A DNA stretch of 64,000 bases from Pseudomonas protegens. GTDB taxonomy: Bacteria; Pseudomonadota; Gammaproteobacteria; Pseudomonadales; Pseudomonadaceae. The stretch covers positions 6,356,501-6,420,500 of the forward strand of contig NZ_CP031396.1 of the NCBI RefSeq assembly GCF_003363755.1, written 5' to 3'. A model generated the notes under the pieces. That model saw only the letters and a list, made by a program, of their open reading frames with translations, had not been told where the DNA came from and did not search any database. This document shows positions 55,915 to 63,738 of the stretch, piece after piece (positions within the stretch are counted from its first letter, which is position 1; every line of letters begins with the position of its first letter). A program made the translations under genes and the position numbers.

Positions 55915-57351
55915 ATGAGCCATAACCACACCCCACCGACCATCCCGGCCGACCCTGATGCGGACATTCTGATTGTCGGCGGTGGCCTGAGTGGCGCCTT
56001 GCTGGCCGCGCAATTGCTGCGCCGGCCGGGCCGGCGGCGGATCCTGGTGATCGAGCCGCGCCGCGAGCTGGGTCGCGGCGAGGCCTACAGCGCCGTGGAG
56101 CTGGGGCACACCCTGAACGGCAACGCGGCACGGATGAGCGTCGACCCGGACAACGCCGATGACCTGACCCAGTGGCTGACCCGGCACATTGCCGAGGGCG
56201 GCTGGCCCGAGTCGGATCGCCAGCATGTGCCGGTCAGCGAACTGTTTCCGCCCCGCGGGCTGTTTGGCGTCTATGTCCAGCAGCGGCTGGCCGAGGCGCA
56301 AGCACAGGGCCGGGGGCAGGGCTCCTCGGTGAGCCATGTGCAGGGCGAAGCGGTGGACCTGGAAATCGAACCTGACGGCGTGCTCCTGACCCTGGCCGAT
56401 GGCCGGCAACTGCGGGGTGCGCGGGCGGTGCTGGCCACCGGCATGTTCCCCGCGGCGCGCACGCCACAGACCCGGTCCAGCGGCCTCAACGCCGCCGCGC
56501 TGGACCCCTGGGACGTGGCCGCCATGGCCCGCCTCGACCCGCAGGCGACAGTGCTGATCATTGGCTCCGGGCTGACCATGGTCGACGCCGTGGTGTCCCT
56601 GGAGCAGGCCGGGCATCGCGGGCCGATCGAAGTGTTCTCTCGCCATGGGCTGTTGCCGCACGTGCGTCGCCAGCCGCCGGCCTGGGAGGATTTTCTCGCC
56701 GCCGACCCGAGCCTGCGCAGCCCCCGGCAGTTGTTCCGGGCGCTGCGGCGCCAGTGCCAGGCGGCGCAGGCCCGGGGCATCGACTGGCAAGCGCCGCTGG
56801 ACACGGTGCGGGCCCATATCGGGCGCTTGTGGAGCCAGGCCAGCGAGGCGCAGAAACGCCAGTTCGTGCGGCATGTGCGGCCCTGGTGGGAGAGCCACCA
56901 CCATCGCTCGCCGCCCTTGAGCGCGGCGCTGGTGGCGCGCCTGCAGGAGCAAGGCCGGTTGCGGGTGCATGCCGCGTGCTACCAGGGGCTGGAGGCGGGC
57001 GCCGACGGCCGCCTGGCGATCCGTCTGCGCTATCGCGGCAGCCCGGACAGCGTGCGCGTACCGGGCGATGCCCTGATCAACTCCAGCGGCATCGAATACG
57101 ACTGGCGCCGGGTGGCGCGGCCCTTGCCGCAGCAACTGCTGGCTCGCGGCCTGGTCACCCCCGGTCCGCTGGCCCTGGGCATCAGCGCCACGGCGGACGG
57201 CGCCGTGCACGATGCCCGGGGCCAGGCATCCGCGCGCCTGTTCGCCCTGGGCCCACCGTTGCGCGGCCTGTGGTGGGAAAGCACCGCCGTCACCGACGTC
57301 GCCCTGCAAGCCAAGGCCCTGGCCGCGCGCCTGGCCGCATTGCCCTTGTAG
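55915..57351 (+). CDS. FAD/NAD(P)-binding protein (COG4529-like)
   Basis: 478 residues. N-terminal FAD motif ADILIVGGGLSGALLAAQLL, conserved Gly/Asn-rich region GHTLNGNAARMSVDPDNADD, ATG motif AVLATGMFP, and a second nucleotide-binding motif VLIIGSGLTMVDAVVSLEQA. This is the family of bacterial FAD-NAD(P) proteins of unknown reaction. Placed 13 bp after the LivF-like gene as the last member of the operon, it may oxidise the imported compound. Its TAG stop (57349-57351) lies in the first inverted repeat of the element array. Confidence 0.82.
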   Translation: MSHNHTPPTIPADPDADILIVGGGLSGALLAAQLLRRPGRRRILVIEPRRELGRGEAYSAVELGHTLNGNAARMSVDPDNADDLTQWLTRHIAEGGWPESDRQHVPVSELFPPRGLFGVYVQQRLAEAQAQGRGQGSSVSHVQGEAVDLEIEPDGVLLTLADGRQLRGARAVLATGMFPAARTPQTRSSGLNAAALDPWDVAAMARLDPQATVLIIGSGLTMVDAVVSLEQAGHRGPIEVFSRHGLLPHVRRQPPAWEDFLAADPSLRSPRQLFRALRRQCQAAQARGIDWQAPLDTVRAHIGRLWSQASEAQKRQFVRHVRPWWESHHHRSPPLSAALVARLQEQGRLRVHAACYQGLEAGADGRLAIRLRYRGSPDSVRVPGDALINSSGIEYDWRRVARPLPQQLLARGLVTPGPLALGISATADGAVHDARGQASARLFALGPPLRGLWWESTAVTDVALQAKALAARLAALPL

Positions 57352-58002
57352 CCGCTGCCGCAGGCTGCGAACGGCCCGCAGGGCCGCGGCGCACTAAAGG
57401 CCGCTGCGGGTCCTACCGACGCAGGAGACGCGGGGATCTTGAGGCCGCCCAAGATCGGCGGGTGATCGTCAAGCAAGGTCCTGCGGACCTTTGCGCAGCT
57501 TCGCCGTGGCTCAGCAGCGGCTACAGGGCCAATGCCGATCGGGGGCGTGTAGCCGCTGCCGCAGGCTGCGAACGGCCCGCTAGGGCCGCGGCGTTCTTGA
57601 GGTTGCTGCGGGTTCGGCGGGCGATCGTCAAGCAAGGTCCTGCGGACCTTTGCGCAGCTTCGCCGTGGCTCAGCAGCGGCTACAGGGCCAGTGCCGATTG
57701 GGGTTGTGTAGCCGCTGCCGCAGGCTGCGAACGGCCCGCAGGGCCGCGGCGTTCTTGAGGTTGTTGCGGGTTCGGCGGGCGATCGTCAAGCAAGGCCCTT
57801 TGGGCCTTTGCGCAGCTTCGCCGTGGCTCAGCAGCGGCTACAGGGCTAGTGCCGATTCGAGATTTGTGTAGCCGCTGCCGCAGGCTGCGAACGGCCCGCT
57901 AGGGCCGCGGCGTTCTTGAGGTTGCTGCGGGTTCGGCGGGCGATCGTCAAGCAAGGTCCTGCGGACCTTTGCGCAGCTTCGCGGGCTCAGCAGCGGCTAC
58001 AG
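57346..58002. repeat. Tandem array of four TIR repeat units
   Basis: Units start at 57347 (201 bp, with the same extra GACGCAGGAGACGCGG segment as the copy at 1352), 57548 (159 bp), 57707 (160 bp) and 57867 (ends 58002). Internal hairpin arms: AAGGTCC/GGACCTT in units 1, 2 and 4, AAGGCCC/GGGCCTT in unit 3. Both edges provide stop codons: TAG of the FAD protein on the left and, on the minus strand, TAG (57999-57997) of the oxidoreductase on the right. Confidence 0.92.
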
Positions 58003-59106
58003 GAGGGGGACCCAGCGCTGTTCTTGGGCGGCGGTGCGGATTGCCGCGGCCAGGCGCTCTATTTCCCAGGCCTCGGCGAAATCCGTGCCGTCCCGACCCT
58101 GGCCGCACAGGGCCATGATCAGTTCATGCACTTCCAGGGTCTTGAGTTCGTTGTAGCCCAGTTGATGCCCGGGGGCCGGGCTGAAGGCGGCGTAGCCGGG
58201 CAGGTCGGGCCCGGCCAGCAGGCGCTGGAAGCCTTTCTGTCCGATCCGGTACAGGCGCAGTTCGTTGAGCCGTTCCTGGTCGAAGGCCAGGGTGCCCAGG
58301 GTGCCGCTGATCTCGAAGCTCAGGTGGTTTTTGTAGCCATGCTTGATCCAGCTGCTGCTCAACGTGCCCCGCGCACCATTGGCGAAACGCAACAAGGCGT
58401 GGGCCTGATCGTCCACGGCAATATGGCGCCGTTCCTGGCTGCCGGCGTGGGTCGGTCGTTGCTGGTGCACTGTCTGCACATCGGCGCACACCGCCTGCAC
58501 CGGCCCCATGAGAAAGCGCGCCATGGCCAGCAGGTGGCTGCCCAGGTCGGCCAGGGCGCCGCCGGCGTGCTGCGGGTCGCAGCGCCAGGACCAGGGCGAA
58601 CCCGGGTCGGCCATGAAGTCTTCGCTGAACTCGCCCTGGAAGCTCACCAATTGCCCCAGCTCGCCCTGGCCGATCAACTGCCGGGCCAGGGCGATCATCG
58701 GGTTGTGCTGATAGTTGTAACCGACCCGGGTCACCACCCCAGCGGCCTGGGCGGCGTGGTGCATCTGCCGGGCCTCATCGACGCTGATGGCCAAGGGCTT
58801 TTCGCAGTACACCGCCTTGCCTGCCGCCACGGCCGCCATGGCCATGGGGAAATGCAGATGGTTGGGGGTGGTGATGGCCACCAGATTGACCCGGGGATCG
58901 GCGATCAAGCCTTGCCAGTCGCTATGGGCCCGGGCGAAGCCCCAGGCCCCGGCGCAGTGCTCGGCGCGCTGCGCATCGGCATCGGCCAGGGCGGCCAGGT
59001 GCAGGCGCACCGGCAGTTCGAACACTGCGCCGACGCTGCGAAACGCCAGGGCGTGGGCCCGGCCCATGAAGCCGGTCCCGATCAAGCCAATGCCAAGTTC
59101 ATCCAT
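57997..59106 (-). CDS. Gfo/Idh/MocA oxidoreductase, probable inositol-related dehydrogenase
   Basis: 369 residues. NAD-binding LGIGLIGTGFMGRAHALAFR, catalytic AVYCEKPLAISVDEARQMHH, and GGALADLGSHLLAMARFLMG with the Asp/His pair. It is distinct from iolG at 23792 (only family-level similarity). A pair of IolR-like boxes (59149-59191) directly upstream suggests co-regulation with inositol catabolism, so scyllo-inositol, another inositol stereoisomer or an inositol derivative is a candidate substrate. Its last bases and stop lie in the repeat element that follows. Confidence 0.85.
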   Translation of the reverse strand: MDELGIGLIGTGFMGRAHALAFRSVGAVFELPVRLHLAALADADAQRAEHCAGAWGFARAHSDWQGLIADPRVNLVAITTPNHLHFPMAMAAVAAGKAVYCEKPLAISVDEARQMHHAAQAAGVVTRVGYNYQHNPMIALARQLIGQGELGQLVSFQGEFSEDFMADPGSPWSWRCDPQHAGGALADLGSHLLAMARFLMGPVQAVCADVQTVHQQRPTHAGSQERRHIAVDDQAHALLRFANGARGTLSSSWIKHGYKNHLSFEISGTLGTLAFDQERLNELRLYRIGQKGFQRLLAGPDLPGYAAFSPAPGHQLGYNELKTLEVHELIMALCGQGRDGTDFAEAWEIERLAAAIRTAAQEQRWVPLL

Positions 59107-59148
59107 AGCCGCACCTGCAGAATTATTGTTTTAGGAAGGTCTAGTTAT

Positions 59149-59191
59149 GGAATAAAAATTCTCTAATTGCAATTGCTGGAATTAAAATTTT
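59149..59191 (-). promoter_or_regulatory. Paired IolR-like boxes upstream of the Gfo/Idh/MocA gene
   Basis: GGAA-TAAAAA-TTCT (59149-59162) and GGAA-TTAAAA-TTTT (59178-59191), starts 29 bp apart, the same spacing as at 15428 and within 1 bp of 24951. On the minus strand TTGCAA, 17 bp, CATAAC gives a plausible sigma-70 promoter, with the first box between -35 and -10. The start codon is 43 bp away. Confidence 0.68.
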
Positions 59192-59201
59192 GACGGGCGC
59201 T

Positions 59202-59281
59202 GTAGGAGCCGGCTTGCCGGCGACAGGGCCCCTGTGGCTTGCGCTGGGTTCAAGGTCCTGTTCGCTGGCAAGCCCGCTCCC
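59202..59281. repeat. REP pair
   Basis: GTAGGAGCCGGCTTGCCGGC (59202-59221) and the inverse TTCGCTGGCAAGCCCGCTCC (59261-59280). Confidence 0.75.
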
Positions 59282-59291
59282 AAGGCAAATG

Positions 59292-59316
59292 AAAAAGGCA
59301 GCCCGGAGGCTGCCTT
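59292..59316 (-). terminator. Terminator of the SDR/phosphotransferase operon
   Basis: AAGGCAGCC and GGCTGCCTT with loop CGGA, flanked by A5 on the plus-strand left side, so the minus-strand transcript ends in GGCTGCCTTTTTC. Located 21 bp beyond the SDR stop. Confidence 0.85.
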
Positions 59317-59336
59317 TTCGGTGGTGCAAGCGGGCC

Positions 59337-60104
59337 TCAGGAGAGGAAGCCGCCGTCCACGTTCAGCGCAACACCGGTGGTGTAGCTGGAGGCATCGCTG
59401 GCCAGGTAGAGCACCGCGCCGGCCATTTCGCTCGGGTCGGCCACGCGCTTGAGGGGGATCTGCGCCAGGGCGGTCTTGAGGATGGCGTCGTTCTTCACCA
59501 GGGCCGAGGCAAACTTGGTGTCGGTCAGGCCCGGCAGCAGGGCGTTACAGCGGATGCCGAACTGTGCGCATTCCTTGGCGAAGACCTTGGTCATGTTGAT
59601 CACCGCCGCCTTGGTCACCGAGTAGATGCCCTGGAAGATCCCCGGCGAGATGCCGTTGATCGAGGCGACGTTGATGATGCTGCCGCCGCCGTTGTCGCGC
59701 ATCAGCTTGCCGGCTTCCACCGACATGAAGAAATAGCCGCGGATATTGACGTCGACGGTCTTCTGGAAGGCCCCCAGGTCAGTGTCCAGGACGTTGCAGA
59801 ACTGCGGGTTGGTGGCGGCGTTGTTGACCAGGATGTCGAGGCGGCCGAACTGCTCGCGAATCCCGGCGAAGACCTGGCTGATCTGCTCCATTTCACCGAT
59901 GTGGCAGGCAATCGCCGTGGCCTTGCCGCCGGCGGCGATGATGGCGTCGGCCACGTGCTGGCAGCCTTCGAGCTTGCGGCTCGACACGATCACGTGGGCC
60001 CCTTGCTGGGCCAGGAGCTTGGCAATGGCTTCACCGATACCGCGGCTGGCGCCGGAGACGAATGCGATTTTGCCGTCGAGGTCGAACAACTGAGTCTTGG
60101 ACAT
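59337..60104 (-). CDS. Short-chain dehydrogenase/reductase
   Basis: 255 residues. Classical SDR: SGASRGIGEAIAKLLAQQGA cofactor motif (Ser in place of the first Thr), NNAATNP, catalytic Ser in NVASINGIS, and YSVTKAAVINM (Tyr-x3-Lys), ending TTGVALNVDGGFLS. Arg/Ser at the end of beta 2 (VSSRK) suggests NADP(H). It follows the phosphotransferase gene by 39 bp on the same strand, a pairing common near acyl-CoA metabolism genes. Substrate unknown. Confidence 0.9.
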   Translation of the reverse strand: MSKTQLFDLDGKIAFVSGASRGIGEAIAKLLAQQGAHVIVSSRKLEGCQHVADAIIAAGGKATAIACHIGEMEQISQVFAGIREQFGRLDILVNNAATNPQFCNVLDTDLGAFQKTVDVNIRGYFFMSVEAGKLMRDNGGGSIINVASINGISPGIFQGIYSVTKAAVINMTKVFAKECAQFGIRCNALLPGLTDTKFASALVKNDAILKTALAQIPLKRVADPSEMAGAVLYLASDASSYTTGVALNVDGGFLS

Positions 60105-60143
60105 GGTTTTTCCTTGCTGGGTTGTCGGGCGCCGAGGGCGCGG

Positions 60144-61211
60144 TCAGAGGCTGGATTTTTCGATGACCTGCAGGCTCATCTGCTCCAGCAGTTTGTTCAT
60201 GTGAATGAACTGCGCGAAGCGTTTGTCCTGGGTCTGGCCGTGGTAGAAGCGGTAGTAGATCTGCTGCACGATGCCGGCCAGGCGGAACAGGCCATAGGTG
60301 TAGTAGAAGTCGAAATTGCCGATTTCGATTCCCGAGCGTTCGGCGTAGTAATCGACGAATTCCTGGCGGGTCAGCATGCCCGGCGCGTTGCTCGGCTGGC
60401 GCCGCATCAGTTGCACCGGCGCCGGGTCGGCGGCCTCGATCCAGTAGGCCAGGGTGTTGCCCAGGTCCATCAGCGGATCGCCCAGGGTGGTCAGTTCCCA
60501 GTCCAGCACGCCGATGATCTGCATCGGGTTGTGGGGGTCGAGGATGACGTTGTCGAAGCGGTAGTCGTTATGCACGATGCTCGAGGTTGGGTGGTCGGCG
60601 GGCATCTTGTCGTTGAGCCAGGCCTTCACGGTTTCCCAGTGCGGCGCATCGGGGGTCAGGGCTTTCTCGTAGCGCTCGCTCCAGCCCTTGATCTGACGCT
60701 GCACATAGCCTTCAGGCTTGCCCAGGTCGCCCAGGCCGCAGGCGTTGTAGTCGACCCGATGCAGTTCGACGAAACGGTCGATGAAACTCTTGCACAGGGC
60801 TTGGGTCTTGCTGGCATCCAGGCCCAGTTCCGCCGGCAGGTCGGAGCGCAGGATGATGCCCTTGACCCGTTCCATGACATAGAACTCGGCGCCGATCACC
60901 GACTCGTCGGTGCAGTGCACATAGGCCTTGGGGCAGTAGGGGAAACCGTCCCTGAGCTGGTTGAGAATGCGGAACTCGCGGCCCATGTCATGGGCGGACT
61001 TGGCCTTGTGGCCAAACGGCGGGCGGCGCAGGACGAACTCCTGGTCCGGGTACTCCAGCAAGTAGGTGAGATTCGAGGCACCGCCCGGGAACTGGCTGAT
61101 TTGCGGTGTGCCGCTGAGGCCGGGAATATGCGCCTTGAGGTACGGATCGATCAGGTTGGCATCGAGCTCCTCGCCGGGGCGAGTACGGGTGGATTGGTCT
61201 GTAAGCGCCAT
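60144..61211 (-). CDS. Phosphotransferase family protein (ACAD10/APH type)
   Basis: 355 residues, aminoglycoside-phosphotransferase/choline-kinase-like fold. Segments: GGASNLTYLLEYPDQEFVLR (nucleotide loop), SIVHNDYRFDNVILDPHNP (catalytic HxDxxxxN, here H-N-D-Y-R-F-D-N) and IGVLDWELTTLGDPLMDLG (metal Asp). Similar proteins, N-terminal to ACAD10/11 in animals, phosphorylate 4-hydroxyacyl-CoAs. First gene of the two-gene unit with the SDR. Confidence 0.85.
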   Translation of the reverse strand: MALTDQSTRTRPGEELDANLIDPYLKAHIPGLSGTPQISQFPGGASNLTYLLEYPDQEFVLRRPPFGHKAKSAHDMGREFRILNQLRDGFPYCPKAYVHCTDESVIGAEFYVMERVKGIILRSDLPAELGLDASKTQALCKSFIDRFVELHRVDYNACGLGDLGKPEGYVQRQIKGWSERYEKALTPDAPHWETVKAWLNDKMPADHPTSSIVHNDYRFDNVILDPHNPMQIIGVLDWELTTLGDPLMDLGNTLAYWIEAADPAPVQLMRRQPSNAPGMLTRQEFVDYYAERSGIEIGNFDFYYTYGLFRLAGIVQQIYYRFYHGQTQDKRFAQFIHMNKLLEQMSLQVIEKSSL

Positions 61212-61532
61212 GCTTATCCCTTCTGCTTATTCTGGAGGCCAGAGATTATTGACTAATCTAATGCGCCTACCGGCCCCTCACAATCGCGGCGGGCCTTTAT
61301 AGGTGCGCGTGTTGCCGGACAATCATTGCTTTTGATACAAGCGTTTGAATTTACCCCCGTACTTCCACGATCTGGTAGCACCAAGCCCCCACAGGAGCCG
61401 GCTTGCCAGCAAAGGGAGCGTCATGACGCAGCCGCGTTTGAGACGGCTTCCCTGGCTAGCCCGCACTTTCCCAAGCCATGCAGGCCCAGAGGCAAGCCGC
61501 CCCACGAGCATAGGCGTTGCCCAGGGGATGGG
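61212..61532. other. 321-bp intergenic region
   Basis: Contains the phosphotransferase leader and one REP half-unit (ACAGGAGCCGGCTTGCCAGC at 61391-61410). An AT-rich stretch near 61238-61262 (GATTATTGACTAATCTAATG) could hold the promoter of the minus-strand operon. No gene seen. Confidence 0.45.
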
Positions 61533-62483
61533 TCAGTTGGGTGTCGGCAGGGGAAGAGGGGTCAGCAGGGGCCGGCCCTCGAAGTGGGCCAGCAGGTTCT
61601 GGCCGACCATGTCCACGGTGTCGCGGCTGGCCTGGGGCGAAAGGCCGGCGACGTGGGGCGTCAGTACCACATTGTCCAGGCCCTTGAAACCGTCCGGCAC
61701 TTGCGGTTCGTCATCGAACACGTCCAGGGCCGCGCCGGCGATCCGCCGCTGACTCAGGGCCTGCAGCAGGGCGTTGGTGTCCACCACGCTGGCCCGGGCG
61801 ATGTTCACCAGGAAACCTTCGGCGCCAAGGGCTTGCAGCACTGGCTGGTCCACCAGATGCCGGGTGTCGGCGCCGCCGGGGGTGGCAATCACCAGGGCAT
61901 CCGAGTCCCGGGCCAGCTCCAGCAGGGTCGGGCAAAAGCGGTAGGGCTGGTCCGTCCGGGGCTGACGGCTGTGATAACTCACGGTCATGTCGAAACCCAG
62001 GGCGCAACGCCGGGCGATGGCCTGGCCCACGGCGCCCAGCCCAAGGATGCCCAGGCGCATGCCGGCCACGGAAGGGCGCAGGACCTTTGGCCATTGCCCC
62101 TGGCGCACGGCGGCATCGGACTGGGGAATGCCCCGCACCAGAGACAGCAGCAGGGCGAGGGCATGATCGGCCACCGACGAGGCATTGACTCCGGCGCCAT
62201 TGGTCACGGCAATCCCGCGGTTGCTGGCCGCTTGCAAATCGACGTGTTCGTAGCCGGCGCCGATCACGCAGATGATCTGCAGCCGGGGCAGGGCGTCGAT
62301 TTCCGCCGCAGTCAGTCCCAGTGGGCCGCGGGTCAGCACGGCGTCGATCCGCCCGGCATGGTCCTGGATGGCCCGGGCCCGTTCGGCGGGGGTGGGCGCC
62401 AGGATCAGGTGAAAGCCCTGCTGTTCGAGCAGCGGCAGGTAGGCGTTGACGTTTTCAACCAGGACCAGGACGGTGGCACGCAT
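61533..62483 (-). CDS. D-isomer-specific 2-hydroxyacid dehydrogenase
   Basis: 316 residues. Substrate domain with VLTRGPLGLTAAEIDALPRL and VIGAGYEHVDLQAA, NAD(P)-binding LGILGLGAVGQAIARRCALG, catalytic Arg in NIARASVVDTNALL, Glu in FDDEPQVP and His in VLTPHVAGLSPQA. Resembles glyoxylate/hydroxypyruvate or 2-ketogluconate reductases. ATG 62483 (MRATVLVLVENV) is chosen; the 47 upstream in-frame residues are low-complexity. The 213-bp gap to the next gene shows no clear element. Confidence 0.88.
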   Translation of the reverse strand: MRATVLVLVENVNAYLPLLEQQGFHLILAPTPAERARAIQDHAGRIDAVLTRGPLGLTAAEIDALPRLQIICVIGAGYEHVDLQAASNRGIAVTNGAGVNASSVADHALALLLSLVRGIPQSDAAVRQGQWPKVLRPSVAGMRLGILGLGAVGQAIARRCALGFDMTVSYHSRQPRTDQPYRFCPTLLELARDSDALVIATPGGADTRHLVDQPVLQALGAEGFLVNIARASVVDTNALLQALSQRRIAGAALDVFDDEPQVPDGFKGLDNVVLTPHVAGLSPQASRDTVDMVGQNLLAHFEGRPLLTPLPLPTPN

Positions 62484-62696
62484 CAAGGGATTCCTTGTGA
62501 ATAGCTGAAATGGCGCAGGGGAGGCGGTGCACGGCTTCGGGCGACGCGCCGTCAGCCTGCGCCAGTGGCGCGCAGCAGACCGGCGCGAGGGCTCAAGGGT
62601 GCGGGTTGCGAGGGAATTTGGCAATGCTCGCCGGCACCGTTCCCGGGGGAATCACGCCATGTTCGGCGTGCCCGGGGCGGTGTGGGGACGATGGGG

Positions 62697-63236
62697 TCAG
62701 AAGGTCACATCGGCGGTCGTGGCCAGGCGCACGAAGGGGCCGTTGAGGGTGGCGTTATGGTGGGCGATGATTTTCTTCGCCCCCAGCACGGGCGTGTCCA
62801 TGCAGGTATGGGCGTCCTCCACCAGCACGGCGGCAAAGCCCAGGTCGCCGGCGGCGCGGCAGGTGGCATCGACGCAGTACTGGGTCTTCATGCCGACGAT
62901 CACCAGCTCATTGACCTGGGCTTCCTGCAGGCGCTCGGCCAGCCCGGTGCCGACAAAGCAACTGGGGCGGGCCTTGTCCAGTACGCAGTCCAGTTCTTCA
63001 TCCACTTCCAGGGTCGGCAGCAGTTGCCAGAGAGGGCTGCCGGCGGCAATCGGCGATTCGGCGGGGCCGGTATGGCGCACGGCGAAGATCGGCGCCCCGG
63101 CCTGGCGGGCGCGGCGGATCAGCTGGTTGATGTTTTCCAGGGTCTGTTCGCGCTTGTAGGGCTTGTCCGGTCCGTTGAACAGGCCAACCTGCATGTCGAT
63201 GACCAGCAGGGCACGCTTGGCGTTGGATAAAGGCAT
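62697..63236 (-). CDS. Isochorismatase-like cysteine hydrolase
   Basis: 179 residues. Catalytic triad of the family: Asp in ALLVIDMQVG, Lys in LDKARPSCFVGT, and Cys in VIVGMKTQYCVDATCRAAGD. Likely an amidohydrolase (nicotinamidase/ureidoacrylate-type fold) with unknown substrate. ATG 63236 has AAGGAGAG 6 bp upstream. A terminator (63304-63270) and a tiny peptide gene lie directly upstream on the same strand, so it either has its own promoter in the 38 bp between or is reached by read-through. Confidence 0.87.
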   Translation of the reverse strand: MPLSNAKRALLVIDMQVGLFNGPDKPYKREQTLENINQLIRRARQAGAPIFAVRHTGPAESPIAAGSPLWQLLPTLEVDEELDCVLDKARPSCFVGTGLAERLQEAQVNELVIVGMKTQYCVDATCRAAGDLGFAAVLVEDAHTCMDTPVLGAKKIIAHHNATLNGPFVRLATTADVTF

Positions 63237-63269
63237 TGTGTCTCTCCTTGTAGTGCCAGCTGGACGGAG

Positions 63270-63304
63270 AAACAAAAGGCCCCGTCCATTGCTGGCGGGG
63301 CCTT
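63270..63304 (-). terminator. Terminator (or attenuator) between the peptide ORF and the hydrolase
   Basis: On the minus strand AAGGCCCCG (63304-63296) pairs with CGGGGCCTT (63284-63276), then TTTTGTTT. It is 19 bp after the peptide stop and 34 bp before the hydrolase ATG. It serves as terminator of the short upstream transcript or as an attenuator for the hydrolase gene. Confidence 0.8.
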
Positions 63305-63322
63305 GGTTTTACTGTGCTTGCA

Positions 63323-63400
63323 TCATCCCGCACAGCTACCACACGACCCGCCGTAGGCAGTCGTGGTGCTAGAGGTAGGGTTGAGCGCGTAGATATTCAT
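63323..63400 (-). CDS. 25-residue Ser/Thr/Gly/Cys-rich peptide
   Basis: ATG 63400-63398 to TGA 63325-63323. After MNIYAL the peptide reads NPTSSTTTAYGGSCGSCAG, with two Cys spaced Cys-Gly-Ser-Cys at the end. Codons favour C/G in the third position as in real genes here. A perfect -35 (TTGACA) and a -10-like CATGAT place the transcript start within a few bases of the ATG, and an intrinsic terminator follows 19 bp after the stop. No good ribosome site is visible, so it would be leaderless; the alternative is that the transcript is a non-coding RNA of about 130 nt. Possible roles: precursor of a modified peptide, regulatory leader peptide, or metal-binding peptide. No adjacent modification enzyme is seen. 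Confidence 0.4.
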   Translation of the reverse strand: MNIYALNPTSSTTTAYGGSCGSCAG

Positions 63401-63408
63401 GGGGCCCG

Positions 63409-63438
63409 ATCATGCCGCCTGGCCGTGAATCTTGTCAA
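63409..63438 (-). promoter_or_regulatory. Promoter of the small peptide/RNA
   Basis: Minus strand TTGACA (63438-63433), 18-bp spacer, CATGAT (63414-63409); predicted start near 63402. The -35 is a perfect match, the -10 four of six. Confidence 0.45.
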
Positions 63439-63738
63439 CGCAGCCCAGCGCGCGTCGGCTTGCCGAGGAACAGGTACCTGGGATGTGCATCGCCTTCGCG
63501 GACGCTTGCGCCGGCAAGCCGCTGCCTGGGGGAGGCGTGAGAGGGCCGGGCCAGACGCTTCGCCACGGCAAAAAAAATACATCTGCACCGTACAAACCGT
63601 TCCTCAGCTAAGTCTATGCAGCGCTCGCGGAATCCCGGACAATCGCGCCCCCTCTGTTTCGGTCGGGGTTCTGTCTGTCGGGTACTCCGACGCGCCCTGA
63701 TCGAATGGCAAACGACCGGAATGTGGAGATCCCACCGG
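63439..63738. other. Intergenic region upstream of the SdaC-like gene
   Basis: Holds a degenerate REP-like inverted pair (CGGCTTGCCGAGGAA near 63456 and GCTTGCGCCGGCAAGCCG near 63504) and an A8 run near 63570. The promoter of the transporter should lie in the last 170 bp; I cannot assign boxes confidently. Open frames here have no coding character. Confidence 0.4.

Noticed and set aside
62527..63230. Two open frames on the plus strand opposite the isochorismatase-like gene
   Set aside because: They are shadows of the minus-strand gene, which has the complete catalytic triad and a good ribosome site.
63323..63325. TGA of the 25-residue peptide as a selenocysteine codon
   Set aside because: No SECIS-like bacterial hairpin follows directly at the needed distance, and the downstream reading is senseless before the terminator.
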